A stretch of DNA of 64,000 bases from Wenyingzhuangia gilva (GCF_030519655.1 NZ_JAUMIT010000001.1:1-64000), one strand, 5' to 3'; positions 6,493 through 16,430 are shown, counted from the first letter of the stretch. Numbers and translations: made by a program. The notes: generated by a model from the letters alone, not told the origin.

Positions 6493-9102
6493 TTATAAGT
6501 ATTCTTTTACTTTTTCAATTGCTTCAGATAGTCCTGCTGGATTTTTACCTCCTGCTGTAGCAAAGAACTTTTGTCCACCACCACCACCTTGGATGTATTT
6601 TCCTAATTCACGAACAATTTTACCTGCATCGTAACCTTTTTCTTCTACCAAGTTTTTAGCAATATAAGAAGTTAAAGTTGCTTTTCCATCATTTTCAGCT
6701 CCTGCAAAAAAGAACAAGTTTTCAACTTCTCCTCCTAATTCATGCGCAATATCTTTAATGGCTCCGGCATTCATATCAATTCTCGTGGCCAAGAAATTAA
6801 TTCCGTTCACTTCTTTAATACTCGCTTTTAAATCTCCCTTAATATTCTTTGCTTTTTCTTTTAATAAAGATTCTATTTCTTTCTTTAAAGCTGCATTTTC
6901 TTCTTGTAAACTTACAATTGCTTTTACAGGATCTTTTGCATTTTTTAAAGTTTGTTTTACTTCTACCAAAGCTTTGTCTTGCGTAGTAAAAAAATCTTTA
7001 GCTACATCTCCTGTAATGGCTTCAATTCTTCTTACTCCAGCCGCTACTGCACTTTCGCTAGTAATTTTTAAATGCCAAATATTTCCTGTATTGGCAACGT
7101 GTGTACCCCCACATAATTCTTTTGAGTTTCCAAACTGAATTAAACGAACGGTATCTCCATACTTTTCTCCAAATAAAGCCATTGCACCTTTGTCGATTGC
7201 TTCTTGCATTGGAATATTTCTAAACTCTTGTAACGCTAATTTTTCGCGAATACGAGCATTTACAAAAGCCTCAATTTCTTCAATTTCTTCGGCTGTTACT
7301 TTAGAAAAATGAGAAAAGTCAAAACGTAAATATTTTGCGTTTACCAAAGAACCTTTTTGTTCTACATGCGTCCCTAAAACAGTTCTTAAAGCCAAATGTA
7401 ATAAGTGCGTTGCAGAGTGGTTGTTATTAGATAATTCTCTGTTTTTAGCATCTACCACCGCTTTAAAAGTATCAGTAGGATTGTTTGGTAAATCTTTAGC
7501 AATATGCATTACTAAATTATTTTCCTTTTTAGTGTCTATAATATGTAATACATCACCATTACTAGCTTCTAAAAATCCTCTATCTCCTACTTGACCTCCT
7601 CCTTCTGGATAAAATGGCGTTAAGTTAAATACTAATTGATACAACTCTCCATCTTTTTTAGAAGTCACTTTACGATATCTCGTAATTTTTACATTGGTTT
7701 CTAAGTAGTCATACCCAACAAATTCTTGATCCGCATCTTCTTTTAAGATAACCCAATCATCCATATCCATTTCTGCAGCAGCTCTAGATCTATTTTTTTG
7801 TTTTTCTAAAGCAGCTTCAAATTCAGCTTCGTTTAAAGAATATCCTTTTTCACTTAAAATCAATGCAGTTAAATCGATAGGAAATCCAAAAGTATCATAC
7901 AATTCAAAAGCCTTGTCTCCAGAAACTTCTTTTCCTTTGGTTTCAGCAATTACATTGTCTAACAATCCTAATCCCTGACCTAAAGTTCTTAAAAATGAGG
8001 TTTCTTCTTCTTTAATAACATTCATCACCAATTGTTTTTGAGAGGTAATCTCTGGGAAAAATGCTCCCATTTGATTGCTTAACACTTCTACCAATTGATA
8101 AATAAATGCTTCTTTTTGATTTAAGAACGTAAACCCATAACGAATAGCACGTCTTAAAATTCTACGAATTACATATCCTGCTCCTGTGCTAGATGGTAAT
8201 TGTCCATCAGCAATGGCAAATGCAACAGCTCTTACGTGATCTGAAATAACACGAATAGCAATGTCTATTTCTTCTTTTTTTCCATATTCAAATCCTGTCT
8301 TAGATTCTAATTCATGGATTAATGGTGTAAATACGTCAGTGTCATAATTAGATTGAACTCCTTGTAAAACCATACAAAGACGCTCAAATCCCATTCCTGT
8401 ATCAATGTGTTGGTTTGGTAAGTTCTCTAAAGAACCGTCAGCTTTTCTATTGAATTGCATAAATACCAAATTCCAAATTTCTACCACTTGTGGGTGATCC
8501 ATATTCACCAAATCTGCTCCAGGAATTTTTGCTTTTTCTTCTGCAGAACGAATATCAACATGAATTTCTGAACAAGGTCCACAAGGTCCTTGCGCTCCCA
8601 TTTCCCAAAAATTGTCTTTTTTATTTCCTAATAAAATTCTGTCTTCTGGAACGTGTTTCTTCCACATATCGTAGGCTTCCGCGTCTTTTGCTAAGCCTTC
8701 AGAATCATCTCCTTCAAAAATAGTCACATATAAAATGTCCTTATCTATCTTAAAAACTTCGGTTAACAATTCCCATGACCAATCAATAGCCTCTTGTTTA
8801 AAGTAATCTCCAAAAGACCAGTTTCCTAACATTTCGAACAAAGTATGGTGATAAGTATCAATTCCAACCTCTTCCAAATCGTTGTGCTTTCCAGAAACTC
8901 TTAAACATTTTTGTGAATCTGCTACTCTAGTATTTACAACTTTACGTTGACCTAAAAAGAATTCTTTAAACGGAACCATACCTGCATTAACAAACATTAA
9001 CGTAGGATCATCTTTTAACACCATTGGTGCAGAGGGTACCGATTTATGTTGTTTAGATTCAAAAAATTCTAAAAATGTCTTTCTAATGTCCTGAGATTTC
9101 AT
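6493..9102 (-). CDS. alaS: Alanyl-tRNA synthetase
   Basis: A protein of 869 residues from the internal ATG at 9102 ([17 protein letters not shown], the usual AlaS start); a longer frame begins at 9123. It charges tRNA-Ala. The class II catalytic core covers about 1-400, with [33 protein letters not shown] and [18 protein letters not shown]. The editing domain has [12 protein letters not shown] and CGGTHV, zinc-binding positions of the post-transfer editing site. The tail has the [15 protein letters not shown] of the C-Ala domain. Length is normal and no domain is missing. Confidence 0.97.
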   Translation of the reverse strand: MKSQDIRKTFLEFFESKQHKSVPSAPMVLKDDPTLMFVNAGMVPFKEFFLGQRKVVNTRVADSQKCLRVSGKHNDLEEVGIDTYHHTLFEMLGNWSFGDYFKQEAIDWSWELLTEVFKIDKDILYVTIFEGDDSEGLAKDAEAYDMWKKHVPEDRILLGNKKDNFWEMGAQGPCGPCSEIHVDIRSAEEKAKIPGADLVNMDHPQVVEIWNLVFMQFNRKADGSLENLPNQHIDTGMGFERLCMVLQGVQSNYDTDVFTPLIHELESKTGFEYGKKEEIDIAIRVISDHVRAVAFAIADGQLPSSTGAGYVIRRILRRAIRYGFTFLNQKEAFIYQLVEVLSNQMGAFFPEITSQKQLVMNVIKEEETSFLRTLGQGLGLLDNVIAETKGKEVSGDKAFELYDTFGFPIDLTALILSEKGYSLNEAEFEAALEKQKNRSRAAAEMDMDDWVILKEDADQEFVGYDYLETNVKITRYRKVTSKKDGELYQLVFNLTPFYPEGGGQVGDRGFLEASNGDVLHIIDTKKENNLVMHIAKDLPNNPTDTFKAVVDAKNRELSNNNHSATHLLHLALRTVLGTHVEQKGSLVNAKYLRFDFSHFSKVTAEEIEEIEAFVNARIREKLALQEFRNIPMQEAIDKGAMALFGEKYGDTVRLIQFGNSKELCGGTHVANTGNIWHLKITSESAVAAGVRRIEAITGDVAKDFFTTQDKALVEVKQTLKNAKDPVKAIVSLQEENAALKKEIESLLKEKAKNIKGDLKASIKEVNGINFLATRIDMNAGAIKDIAHELGGEVENLFFFAGAENDGKATLTSYIAKNLVEEKGYDAGKIVRELGKYIQGGGGGQKFFATAGGKNPAGLSEAIEKVKEYL

Positions 9103-9154
9103 ATAGTAAATTGGGTTAAGCAAACATCAATAGTTACCTTAATAAAACATTTTG

Positions 9155-9162
9155 TAAATTTG
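9155..9162 (+). promoter_or_regulatory. -7 box TAAATTTG, probable promoter of the M23 peptidase
   Basis: A TAnnTTTG match in the alaS/M23 divergent region, 66 bases before the M23 ATG. On the other strand, CAAAAATA at 9207-9214 is a TATTTTTG box in the direction of alaS. Confidence 0.4.
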
Positions 9163-9228
9163 TACGTTAGTAACATCAATTAAATTGCTTTTATTTAATT
9201 AGGTCACAAAAATAGTTATTTTAGATTC

Positions 9229-10200
9229 ATGGCGAAAGCAAAATTTTATTACGATTCTGACACCCTTTCTTATCAACCGATAGAAAAGAATACTAAAATA
9301 GTTTTAAGAAACACCATTCTGTATGTCTTTGCTATTTTTTTAGTGGGGTTGATTGGTTTTGTGGCATTTAGTGCTATTTTAAAATCACCTTCGGAAAGAG
9401 CTACTTTAAAAGAATTAAACAATTTAAAGTTTAATTATGAACTGCTAGAAAAAAGAATGGAAGAGTCTGATGCCATTTTACAAGAAATTCAACAAAGAGA
9501 TAATAACGTATATAGGGTTATTTTTGAAGCCAAACCTATTTCTGATGATGAACGTAGTGCAGGTTTTGGTGGTGTGAACAGATACAAAAACTTAGATGGA
9601 TTTAAAAATAGTGAACTTGTAAAAGAAGCTACTAAAAAAATGGATGTTTTGGCCAAACGCTTGGTAATTCAATCTAAATCTTTAGATGAAATTGTAAAAT
9701 TAGCTAAAAACAAATCCGAAATGCTAGCTTCTATTCCTGCAATACAACCCGTAGCGAATAAAGATTTAAAAAGAATGGCTTCTGGTTACGGAATTAGAAT
9801 TCACCCTATTTATAAAACAAGAAGAATGCACTGGGGAATGGATTTTTCTGCTCCACAAGGAACTAATATTTATGCGACTGGTGATGGAGTTGTTAAAACC
9901 GCTAAAAAATCTAGAAAAGGTTTTGGAAATCACGTAGTCATTAATCATGGGTTTGGATACGAAACTACCTACGGACATATGAGTACTTTTTATGTACGTG
10001 CAGGACAAAAAGTGAAACGTGGAGATTTAATTGGTTTGGTGGGTTCTACAGGATCTTCTACCGCTCCTCACCTACATTACGAGGTGAAAAAAGGAAATCA
10101 AAAATTAAATCCTGTCTATTTTTATCATAATGATTTAACTCCGGAAGAATACGAAGCGATGTTAGTATTATCTTCACAAGAAAATCAATCATTAGACTAA
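9229..10200 (+). CDS. M23 (LytM-type) peptidoglycan endopeptidase or scaffold
   Basis: A 323-residue protein with a short cytoplasmic head, one membrane segment (about 31-51), a probable coiled coil (about 60-90) and a C-terminal M23 domain (about 185-300). The domain shows HWGMDFSAPQGTNIYATGDGVV, GNHVVINHGFGYETTYGHM and HLHYE; the H...D and HxH patterns are the zinc ligands, so it appears catalytically intact. It likely cuts peptide crosslinks in the periplasm. Its last base starts the MerR-type gene, indicating one transcript. The divergent neighbour is alaS. Confidence 0.92.
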   Translation: MAKAKFYYDSDTLSYQPIEKNTKIVLRNTILYVFAIFLVGLIGFVAFSAILKSPSERATLKELNNLKFNYELLEKRMEESDAILQEIQQRDNNVYRVIFEAKPISDDERSAGFGGVNRYKNLDGFKNSELVKEATKKMDVLAKRLVIQSKSLDEIVKLAKNKSEMLASIPAIQPVANKDLKRMASGYGIRIHPIYKTRRMHWGMDFSAPQGTNIYATGDGVVKTAKKSRKGFGNHVVINHGFGYETTYGHMSTFYVRAGQKVKRGDLIGLVGSTGSSTAPHLHYEVKKGNQKLNPVYFYHNDLTPEEYEAMLVLSSQENQSLD

Positions 10201-10529
10201 TGCATATAGAACTCCCTAAAAAAAGGTATTATAAAATAGGAGAAGTAGCCAATGCTTTTGGTGTTACTTCATCTATGATACGTTATTGGGAACAGGAGTT
10301 TGACATGATTAAGCCTAAAAAAAACAGCAAAGGTGACAGAATGTTTACCCAAACTGATATTGAAAATTTTAAGCTTATTTATCACTTAGCCAAAGAGCAA
10401 GGATATTCTTTAGAAGGCGTTCGTAAAAAATTACGAGAAAAGCCTAAAGAAACCATTACCAACTCTAAAATTATTAGTAGGTTAGAAAGCATCAAAACTG
10501 AATTAATTAAAATTAAAAACCAACTATAA
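10200..10529 (+). CDS. MerR-family transcriptional regulator
   Basis: A 109-residue protein with a MerR winged helix-turn-helix (about 9-75: YYKIGEVANAFGVTSSMIRYWEQEF, then a wing) and a short coiled coil (about 80-109). No effector or metal-binding cysteine is seen, as in the short MerR paralogues of Flavobacteriia. The ATG overlaps the M23 stop by one base, so the two are co-expressed. Target genes cannot be told. Confidence 0.9.
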   Translation: MHIELPKKRYYKIGEVANAFGVTSSMIRYWEQEFDMIKPKKNSKGDRMFTQTDIENFKLIYHLAKEQGYSLEGVRKKLREKPKETITNSKIISRLESIKTELIKIKNQL

Positions 10530-10601
10530 AAGACATTCTGTCATATTTAGATATTGGTATCATTTATGCATTATTGTAAACTATAATTCATAAATTAGAG
10601 C

Positions 10602-11180
10602 ATGAAAAAAATTGTAAAATATTTAGTGATTTGTATCGCTGCAGTCTCTTTGAGTTCTTGCGGATACAATGATATGGTTAGCGCTCAAGAAGCTGCTACA
10701 GGACAATGGGCAAACGTAGAAAGTTCTTACCAACGTAGAGCCGATTTAATTCCAAATTTAGTTGCGACTGTAAAAGGATATGCAAGCCATGAGAAAGAAA
10801 CATTAACCGAAGTAATTAACGCAAGAGCTAAAGCAACATCAGTAACGATTGATGCTAACAATTTATCTGCTGCAAACATTGCCAAATACCAAGAAGCACA
10901 ACAAGGTTTAAGTGGTGCTTTAAATAAGTTGATGGTGGTTTCAGAGAGATATCCAGATTTAAAGGCAAGTCAACAATTTATAGGTTTGCAATCTCAATTA
11001 GAAGGAACTGAAAACAGAATTAATGTAGAGCGTAACCGTTTTAACAACATGGTGATTAGCTATAATACCATGATTAGAAAGTTTCCTAAAAACATTACCG
11101 CTAAAATGTTCGATTTTAATAAAATGGAATACTTTAAATCAGATCCAGCAGCTAGTAAAGCTCCTGAAGTAAAATTTTAA
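10602..11180 (+). CDS. lemA: LemA family lipoprotein
   Basis: A 192-residue LemA protein. The signal peptide ends in a lipobox-like SLSSC (Cys20) and the alpha-helical LemA core contains QRRADLIPNLVATVKGYA and RNRFNNMVISYNTMIRKFP. LemA proteins are membrane-anchored with a helical domain of unclear function, often coupled to TPM-domain proteins. Here the TPM gene starts at the last base of lemA, followed by a Bax-inhibitor-like gene and a second TPM gene, so the group is probably one operon. Confidence 0.93.
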   Translation: MKKIVKYLVICIAAVSLSSCGYNDMVSAQEAATGQWANVESSYQRRADLIPNLVATVKGYASHEKETLTEVINARAKATSVTIDANNLSAANIAKYQEAQQGLSGALNKLMVVSERYPDLKASQQFIGLQSQLEGTENRINVERNRFNNMVISYNTMIRKFPKNITAKMFDFNKMEYFKSDPAASKAPEVKF

Positions 11181-11620
11181 TGATGAGTAAAACCAAACCG
11201 TTTTTTACCGAAACCGAAGAACAACAAATTGTTACTGCCATTCAAAAAGCAGAAAAAAACACCTCTGGTGAAATTAGAGTTCACATAGAACCTACTTTTG
11301 AAGGAGATGTGATGGATAGAGCTATTGCCGTTTTTAACGATTTAAAAATGTTTGAAACAGATGCTAGAAATGGTGTTTTGTTTTATGTAGCCACCGAAGC
11401 CAAACAATTTGTAATCTTGGGAGATGATGGTATTAACGAAGTGGTACCTGATCATTTTTGGGAAACTACCAAAGACAAAGTTATTAATCAATTTAAACAA
11501 GGACAATTTGCACAAGGATTGATCGATGGAATTGAAGAAGCAGGAAATCAATTAAAAACCTACTTTAAATACCAAAGTGATGACACCAACGAATTGTCTG
11601 ACCAAATATCAAAAGGATAA
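11180..11620 (+). CDS. TPM-domain protein without signal peptide
   Basis: A 146-residue protein made almost entirely of a TPM domain: FTETEEQQIVTAIQKAEKNTSGEIRVHI near the start, GVLFYVATEAKQFVILGDDGINEVV in the middle, and GLIDGIEEAG. There is no signal peptide or Gly-rich tail, unlike the second TPM protein in the cluster. Start at 11180 overlaps lemA by one base; a second ATG follows directly. The TPM fold has been tied to phosphatase activity in plants, but bacterial function is unclear. Confidence 0.88.
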   Translation: MMSKTKPFFTETEEQQIVTAIQKAEKNTSGEIRVHIEPTFEGDVMDRAIAVFNDLKMFETDARNGVLFYVATEAKQFVILGDDGINEVVPDHFWETTKDKVINQFKQGQFAQGLIDGIEEAGNQLKTYFKYQSDDTNELSDQISKG

Positions 11621-11625
11621 TTATT

Positions 11626-12336
11626 ATGAACCCATTTACTATTGAAAGCAGCTCGGTTAAAGAGGCTGCATTTATGAACAAAGTATACGCTTGGATGAGT
11701 GGTGCTTTGTTAATTACTGCATTTGTATCATGGTGGGCAGCCACTACTCCAGCATTTTTTCAACTTTTATACAGTATCAACCCTGAAGGAAGAATGATTC
11801 CTAATATGTTATTTTACGCGATAATAATAGCAGAATTAGGTTTGGTGGTATGGATTTCTGCTAGAATTCAACAAATGACAGCTGAAAAAGCTAGTTTGTT
11901 ATTTGTGTTATACTCCATTCTAAATGGTATAACCCTGTCATCCATTTTTATTATTTACACTTCAAGCTCAATTGCCTCTACCTTTTTTATTACAGCGGGT
12001 ACTTTTGGAGCCATGAGTTTATATGGATATACTACTAAAAAAGATTTAACCAGTTGGGGAAACCTATTGTTTATGGCTTTAATTGGAGTTATTATTGCAA
12101 CGGTAGTAAACATGTTTTTACAATCTCCAGCTTTATATTGGATTTTAAACTATGTAGGAGTTGCGGTATTTGTAGGATTAACTGCTTATGATACTCAAAA
12201 AATAAAAAGAATGGCCAACCATTTAGATTCTGAAGAGAATGCTAAAAAAGGAGCTGTTATGGGAGCTTTAACGCTTTATTTAGATTTCATCAACCTATTT
12301 TTATTCTTACTACGTTTGTTTGGAGATAGAAAATAA
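11626..12336 (+). CDS. Bax inhibitor-1/YccA-like membrane protein
   Basis: A 236-residue integral membrane protein with about seven helices, fitting the Bax inhibitor-1 (UPF0005) family of proposed pH-sensitive calcium leak channels. Family marks are NGITLSSIFIIYT, TAGTFGAMSLYGYTTKKDL, AVFVGLTAYDTQKIKRMA and the closing GALTLYLDFINLFLFLLRLFG. It sits five bases after the first TPM gene and six before the second. Confidence 0.93.
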   Translation: MNPFTIESSSVKEAAFMNKVYAWMSGALLITAFVSWWAATTPAFFQLLYSINPEGRMIPNMLFYAIIIAELGLVVWISARIQQMTAEKASLLFVLYSILNGITLSSIFIIYTSSSIASTFFITAGTFGAMSLYGYTTKKDLTSWGNLLFMALIGVIIATVVNMFLQSPALYWILNYVGVAVFVGLTAYDTQKIKRMANHLDSEENAKKGAVMGALTLYLDFINLFLFLLRLFGDRK

Positions 12337-12342
12337 AATTAT

Positions 12343-13149
12343 ATGTTAAAACACATCACAAAGCTAGTCCTTGGACTGGCTTTTTTTTCAACAGTACTTA
12401 CACAAGCACAAGAGCCTTTGGCTAAAAAAGAAACTACTTTTAAAGGGGTTTACGATTATGCTCATATTTTATCAAACCAAGAAGTACAAGCTTTATCGCA
12501 AAAGTTAATTCGCTATAAAGACACAACATCAACACAAATTGTTGTTGCCACTATTGAAAGTTTAAACGGCAATGATATTGCCATGTTGGCAACTGAAAAA
12601 GCGCATGAATGGGGAGTTGGTCAAAAAGATAAAGACAATGGAGTTTTTATTTTAATTGCTCCAAACGAAAGAAAAATTCACATTGCCACAGGTTATGGTG
12701 TTGAGCACTTACTTACTGATTATTTAAGTAAACAAATTATTGATGACATTATCACCCCAAACTTTAAAAAACAACAATATTATAGTGGTTTAAATCAAGC
12801 TACCGATGTCATCATTAAAATATTGGCAGGAGAATATAAGGCTGATCAACAAAAATCTACACAAAACAGAAAAGGAAGCATTATTGCGCTTATTATTATT
12901 GTAGGAGCTGTCATTTTTTTTATGAGTAGAGGGAATAATTCTGGTAAAGGAAACGGAGGTTCTAACAACCGAGGAGGTGGTTTAGATTCTTCAGATATTT
13001 TTACCGCTATCTTGTTAGGTAGTTTAGGAAGTAGCAGAGGTTACCGAGGAGGATCTTCTGGAGGCTTTGGTGGCGGTGGAGGTTTCTCTGGCGGCGGAGG
13101 CTTTGGAGGCGGAGGCTTCGGAGGTGGTGGTGCCAGCGGAGGTTGGTAA
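12343..13149 (+). CDS. YgcG-like TPM-domain protein with glycine-rich tail
   Basis: A 268-residue protein with a signal peptide ending near TQAQ (about 23), a TPM domain (about 35-165: VYDYAHILSNQEVQALSQKL, GVFILIAPNERKIHIATGYGVEHLL), one membrane helix (about 180-197) and a glycine-rich C-terminus of short GGGG/FGG repeats. This is the layout of YgcG-type proteins: periplasmic TPM domain, anchor and low-complexity tail. It is the last gene of the lemA/TPM/Bax-inhibitor operon and is followed by a strong hairpin. Confidence 0.92.
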   Translation: MLKHITKLVLGLAFFSTVLTQAQEPLAKKETTFKGVYDYAHILSNQEVQALSQKLIRYKDTTSTQIVVATIESLNGNDIAMLATEKAHEWGVGQKDKDNGVFILIAPNERKIHIATGYGVEHLLTDYLSKQIIDDIITPNFKKQQYYSGLNQATDVIIKILAGEYKADQQKSTQNRKGSIIALIIIVGAVIFFMSRGNNSGKGNGGSNNRGGGLDSSDIFTAILLGSLGSSRGYRGGSSGGFGGGGGFSGGGGFGGGGFGGGGASGGW

Positions 13150-13168
13150 CATCATACATCAAAAAAAT

Positions 13169-13217
13169 ACAATTTTAAAAGCTCTTTAACTATTTAAGTT
13201 AAGGAGCTTTTAAATTG
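13169..13217 (+). terminator. Strong terminator hairpin after the TPM operon
   Basis: CAATTTTAAAAGCTCTTTAAC pairs with GTTAAGGAGCTTTTAAATTG around a TATTTAA loop. The stem is long and A/T-ended; the run of T falls within the stem. Confidence 0.75.
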
Positions 13218-13331
13218 TACAATACACCTCAACTTGTAAAAATTCCTAGTTTTAAAAAACTCTTCCTTTGGTAAATATTAAATTTATGTACATTCGTAAA
13301 GTTGTTTATTTACCTCCCAATACATTCAATA

Positions 13332-14996
13332 ATGAACATTAGAACTTGGATCATCATCATTATAAATTCGCTACTTTTTGTAGTTGTAATTTCTTTATCT
13401 GCATCATTTTACAATCAGTTTGAAAAAACTTTGGATGAGAAAATTTTATCTCAATTAAGTTCTATTGAACGATTAAAAAGAGTTCAAATTGAAAAATATT
13501 TAGATACAGAATGGTATCATTTTACAGAAATAAGAGAAGATACTTTACAAAATGTTGATCTAAATGATTTAAAAAAACTTCCTTTTACTATTGATAAAAC
13601 AGGGATGTATGACTTTACACCTATTTCTAAAAACGGAACTTTAACCATTGGTTTTGTAAAATTTAAAAAGGAGGCTATTACTAGTCTAAAAATCATTTCT
13701 GGAGACAATATTCAACAAATTTTATTGGAGCGAACCGGAATGGGGAAAAGTGGAGAAACCTATTTAGTAGGTACTGATTATAAGTTAAGATCTGCCTCTA
13801 GATTTTTACCTAACAAACCACCATATGAAATTAAAGCCAACACCAAAAGTGTTAAGAATGCTTTTAACAATATTTTAAAAAATGGGATTTATAAAGATTA
13901 TAGAGAAGTTCCCGTTTATAGTGCCTATCATCGCATTGATATTTCTAATATCCATTGGGCTATTTTATCAGAAATGGATGTTGCAGAAGTCATGCTACCT
14001 CTGCAAGACATGAAAATGAAATTGTTATTAATTGCTTGCTCCATTCTTATCATTGCTTTGTTGCTTGGAATCTATTTTACTCAATTTTTATCAAGACCTT
14101 TAAAAACCATGGAAACTCAATTGTTAGCTATGACAGAAGGTAATTACAATGTTAGTATTGGTAAAAAAACGCACTTTAAAGAAATTAACGATATTTTAAA
14201 AGCTTTAAACTCTTTAAAAGAATCTTTAACCAGAGCCATTACCTTTTCTCAAGAAGTGGGAGAAATGAAGTTGGACAGCAATTACAAACCGAAATCCGAT
14301 GCTGATATTCTTGGAAATTCATTGGTTAAAATGAAAGATAAGTTGGTAGAATATCAAACCAAAGTGGCACAAGCCAACACCAATAAAAAAAGAATTCTAA
14401 TTGAAGGACAAGAAACAGAAAGAAAAAGATTGGCTCAAGAATTGCATGATGGAATTGGTCCTTTATTAACCAGTCTTAGGTTTTTTGTAGAAAACATGAA
14501 GATTGAAGTTGAGGAAAAAGAAAAAATGAAATCCTTAATAGATCATACCATTGCTGAAATTAGAAGAATGACTTATGCTCTAATGCCACCATCTTTAATA
14601 GATTTTGGAGTGGGTGAAACTTTAAAAACATTTGTAAAACTAATTAAGAACACGACTAATATTGATATTGATTTTAACAACTCTATTAAAACAAAACACT
14701 CAAAAATAAACACCAATATTGCCATTTCTATTTTTAGAATTAGTCAAGAATTAATTAACAACAGCGTAAAACATGCCAATGCAGATAAAATCAGAATTTC
14801 TATTACAGAGTTTGATGATTATCTATCTATTTTTTACTTTGATGATGGTATTGGTTACAACACAGAAACTGTTAATTTAGGATCCGGTATTATTAATATC
14901 AAAGAACGTGTAGAAATTTTACATGGTTCTATTAGTTTTGAATGTGAACCACAAAACTCTAATGTAGAAATTGAAATTCCATTAACTCATGAATAA
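13332..14996 (+). CDS. NarL-type membrane sensor histidine kinase
   Basis: A protein of 554 residues from the ATG at 13332 (MNIRTWIIII); an upstream in-frame ATG at 13302 would add ten residues. It has TM1 (about 5-24), a periplasmic sensor of about 200 residues, TM2 (about 227-248), a HAMP-like linker, a HisKA_3 domain with phosphorylated His372 (KRLAQELHDGIG), and an HATPase domain with late GSGIINIKERV. It would phosphorylate the response regulator whose start overlaps its last 8 bases. The sensor resembles a Cache-type fold (GKSGETYLVGTDYKLRS), so a small extracellular ligand is likely but unknown. Confidence 0.88.
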   Translation: MNIRTWIIIIINSLLFVVVISLSASFYNQFEKTLDEKILSQLSSIERLKRVQIEKYLDTEWYHFTEIREDTLQNVDLNDLKKLPFTIDKTGMYDFTPISKNGTLTIGFVKFKKEAITSLKIISGDNIQQILLERTGMGKSGETYLVGTDYKLRSASRFLPNKPPYEIKANTKSVKNAFNNILKNGIYKDYREVPVYSAYHRIDISNIHWAILSEMDVAEVMLPLQDMKMKLLLIACSILIIALLLGIYFTQFLSRPLKTMETQLLAMTEGNYNVSIGKKTHFKEINDILKALNSLKESLTRAITFSQEVGEMKLDSNYKPKSDADILGNSLVKMKDKLVEYQTKVAQANTNKKRILIEGQETERKRLAQELHDGIGPLLTSLRFFVENMKIEVEEKEKMKSLIDHTIAEIRRMTYALMPPSLIDFGVGETLKTFVKLIKNTTNIDIDFNNSIKTKHSKINTNIAISIFRISQELINNSVKHANADKIRISITEFDDYLSIFYFDDGIGYNTETVNLGSGIINIKERVEILHGSISFECEPQNSNVEIEIPLTHE

Positions 14997-15618
14997 AATC
15001 AATCTTATTGTTGCAGATGATCATCAATTATTTAGAGATGGATTGACTGCTTTGTTAAACAAACACGATTTTTTAAATGTATTAACCAACGTAGAAGATG
15101 GTTTAGAACTAATTAATGTTTTAAAAGAAGGAATGATTCCTGATATTATTTTATTAGATCTTTCCATGCCAAACATGAATGGATTTGAAGTGTTAAAAAC
15201 CTTAAGAAAAAAATATAAAGACATCAAGTCTATTGCTATTTCTATGCATGATGATGGTAACTATATTGCCAAATGTGCACAAAATGGTGCCTATGGCTAT
15301 TTGCTTAAAAACACCGATGAAGAGGAAGTTTTAAATGCTATTAAACAAGTATACAACGGTCACAAATACTACAACCAAGAATTGTCTAAAAAAATGATAG
15401 ACAGTATGGCTGAAGTAAAAAGCATTAAAAAATTAACCAAAAAAGAATTAGAAATTTTAGAGTTATTATCAAAAGGACTAACCACTAAAGAAATAGCCTC
15501 AAAATTATACATCAGTACAAGAACAGTAGAAACTCACAGATCTAATATGCTTAAAAAATTAGAGGTTAAAAACACAGTTGAGTTGATTAACAAGGCCAGT
15601 ACTTTAGGTATTATATAA
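14989..15618 (+). CDS. NarL/LuxR-type response regulator
   Basis: A 209-residue two-domain regulator. The receiver has VADDHQLFRDG and the phospho-acceptor Asp57 in DIILLDLSMPNMNG. The C-terminal LuxR helix-turn-helix (about 145-205) has LTKKELEILELLSKGLTTKEIA and ISTRTVETHRSNMLKKL. It is the cognate partner of the overlapping HisKA_3 kinase. Targets are unknown; the repeat-protein gene downstream is a possibility by position only. Confidence 0.94.
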   Translation: MNKINLIVADDHQLFRDGLTALLNKHDFLNVLTNVEDGLELINVLKEGMIPDIILLDLSMPNMNGFEVLKTLRKKYKDIKSIAISMHDDGNYIAKCAQNGAYGYLLKNTDEEEVLNAIKQVYNGHKYYNQELSKKMIDSMAEVKSIKKLTKKELEILELLSKGLTTKEIASKLYISTRTVETHRSNMLKKLEVKNTVELINKASTLGII

Positions 15619-15749
15619 CAAAAAATAAGTATAAACACGTACAAACATCCACGTATAAACACCATATAAAAATACCGTTTTTCTCATATTTCAAAATCCT
15701 TTAATTGCTTGTAATTTTATCATAGATAAATCATTAAAAGATAGTGTTT

Positions 15750-16043
15750 ATGAAGAATTTAGTATGGATTTTAGCAGTGATGATTGGGAGTAGTGTATAC
15801 GCTCAAAAACAAAATGAATTGAAAGGACCAGAGGCTAAAAACTACAAGCCTTGGAAGTACGAAACTGAAGCTACAGTTGTTGTAAATAAAAGTTCTAAAA
15901 AAGATTTAAAAGGACCTGAAGCTAAAAACTTTAAGCCTTGGAAAGATGAAAAAAGTTCCGAAACAATAGCAATTGTTACAGATAACAAAAGAAGAAAACT
16001 TCAAGGACCAGAGGCAAAAAATTACAAACCTTGGAGAGATTAG
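15750..16043 (+). CDS. Small secreted protein with three GPEAKN repeats
   Basis: A 97-residue protein from the ATG at 15750 (MKNLVW), two codons after a longer start. A signal peptide ends near VYAQ (about 19). The mature part consists of three copies of an L(K/Q)GPEAKN(Y/F)KPW(K/R) motif about 35 residues apart, separated by charged linkers containing a short hydrophobic beta-like stretch (VVV, IAIV). I do not recognise a family with known function. The spacing suggests repeated binding or adhesive units. Confidence 0.8.
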   Translation: MKNLVWILAVMIGSSVYAQKQNELKGPEAKNYKPWKYETEATVVVNKSSKKDLKGPEAKNFKPWKDEKSSETIAIVTDNKRRKLQGPEAKNYKPWRD

Positions 16044-16082
16044 TATTTTTTTTATAATTAGTAAACGTTGATTTAGTTCGCA

Positions 16083-16120
16083 AAAAAAGCTCTTTGATTT
16101 TATATCAAAGAGCTTTTTTA
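16083..16120. terminator. Bidirectional terminator between convergent genes
   Basis: A 16-base stem AAAAAAGCTCTTTGAT/ATCAAAGAGCTTTTTT with a five-base loop lies between the repeat-protein gene (plus) and the rhodanese gene (minus). A and T runs at both ends let it work both ways. Confidence 0.88.
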
Positions 16121-16139
16121 TATATAAAACCGTTATGTT

Positions 16140-16430
16140 TTATCCTACGTATTGATCCACATTTTCCCATGGACCTCCGTTAATAATATTTACACCATGT
16201 TGTTTTAAAAAATCTGTAGCTTGTTGGCTTCTTGCCCCACTTCTACAAACAGCAATCACAGGTTTTGCATACTCTTTTACCACATTTACTTTTCCTGGCA
16301 AAGTTTGTAATACAATGTGTTCTGAACCAGCAACATGCCCCTCTGCATATTCCTCATCTGTTCTTACATCTAATACTACTGCTCCATTTTTTAAATATTC
16401 TTGAATTTTTTCGTTATCAAATTGACTCAT
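16140..16430 (-). CDS. Single-domain rhodanese
   Basis: A 96-residue protein from the ATG at 16430 (MSQFDNEKIQEYL), preferred over a longer frame starting at 16499. It contains VLDVRTDEEYAEGHVAGSEHI and the active-site loop CRSGARSQQA, with the catalytic Cys expected to carry a persulfide. Single-domain rhodaneses transfer sulfane sulfur, for example in cyanide or sulfide handling; the specific partner is unknown. Cytoplasmic, with no signal peptide. Confidence 0.93.
   Translation of the reverse strand: MSQFDNEKIQEYLKNGAVVLDVRTDEEYAEGHVAGSEHIVLQTLPGKVNVVKEYAKPVIAVCRSGARSQQATDFLKQHGVNIINGGPWENVDQYVG

Noticed and set aside
6758-7138. Plus-strand open frame inside alaS
   Set aside because: It lies entirely opposite the conserved C-terminal part of alaS and shows no own motif or promoter.
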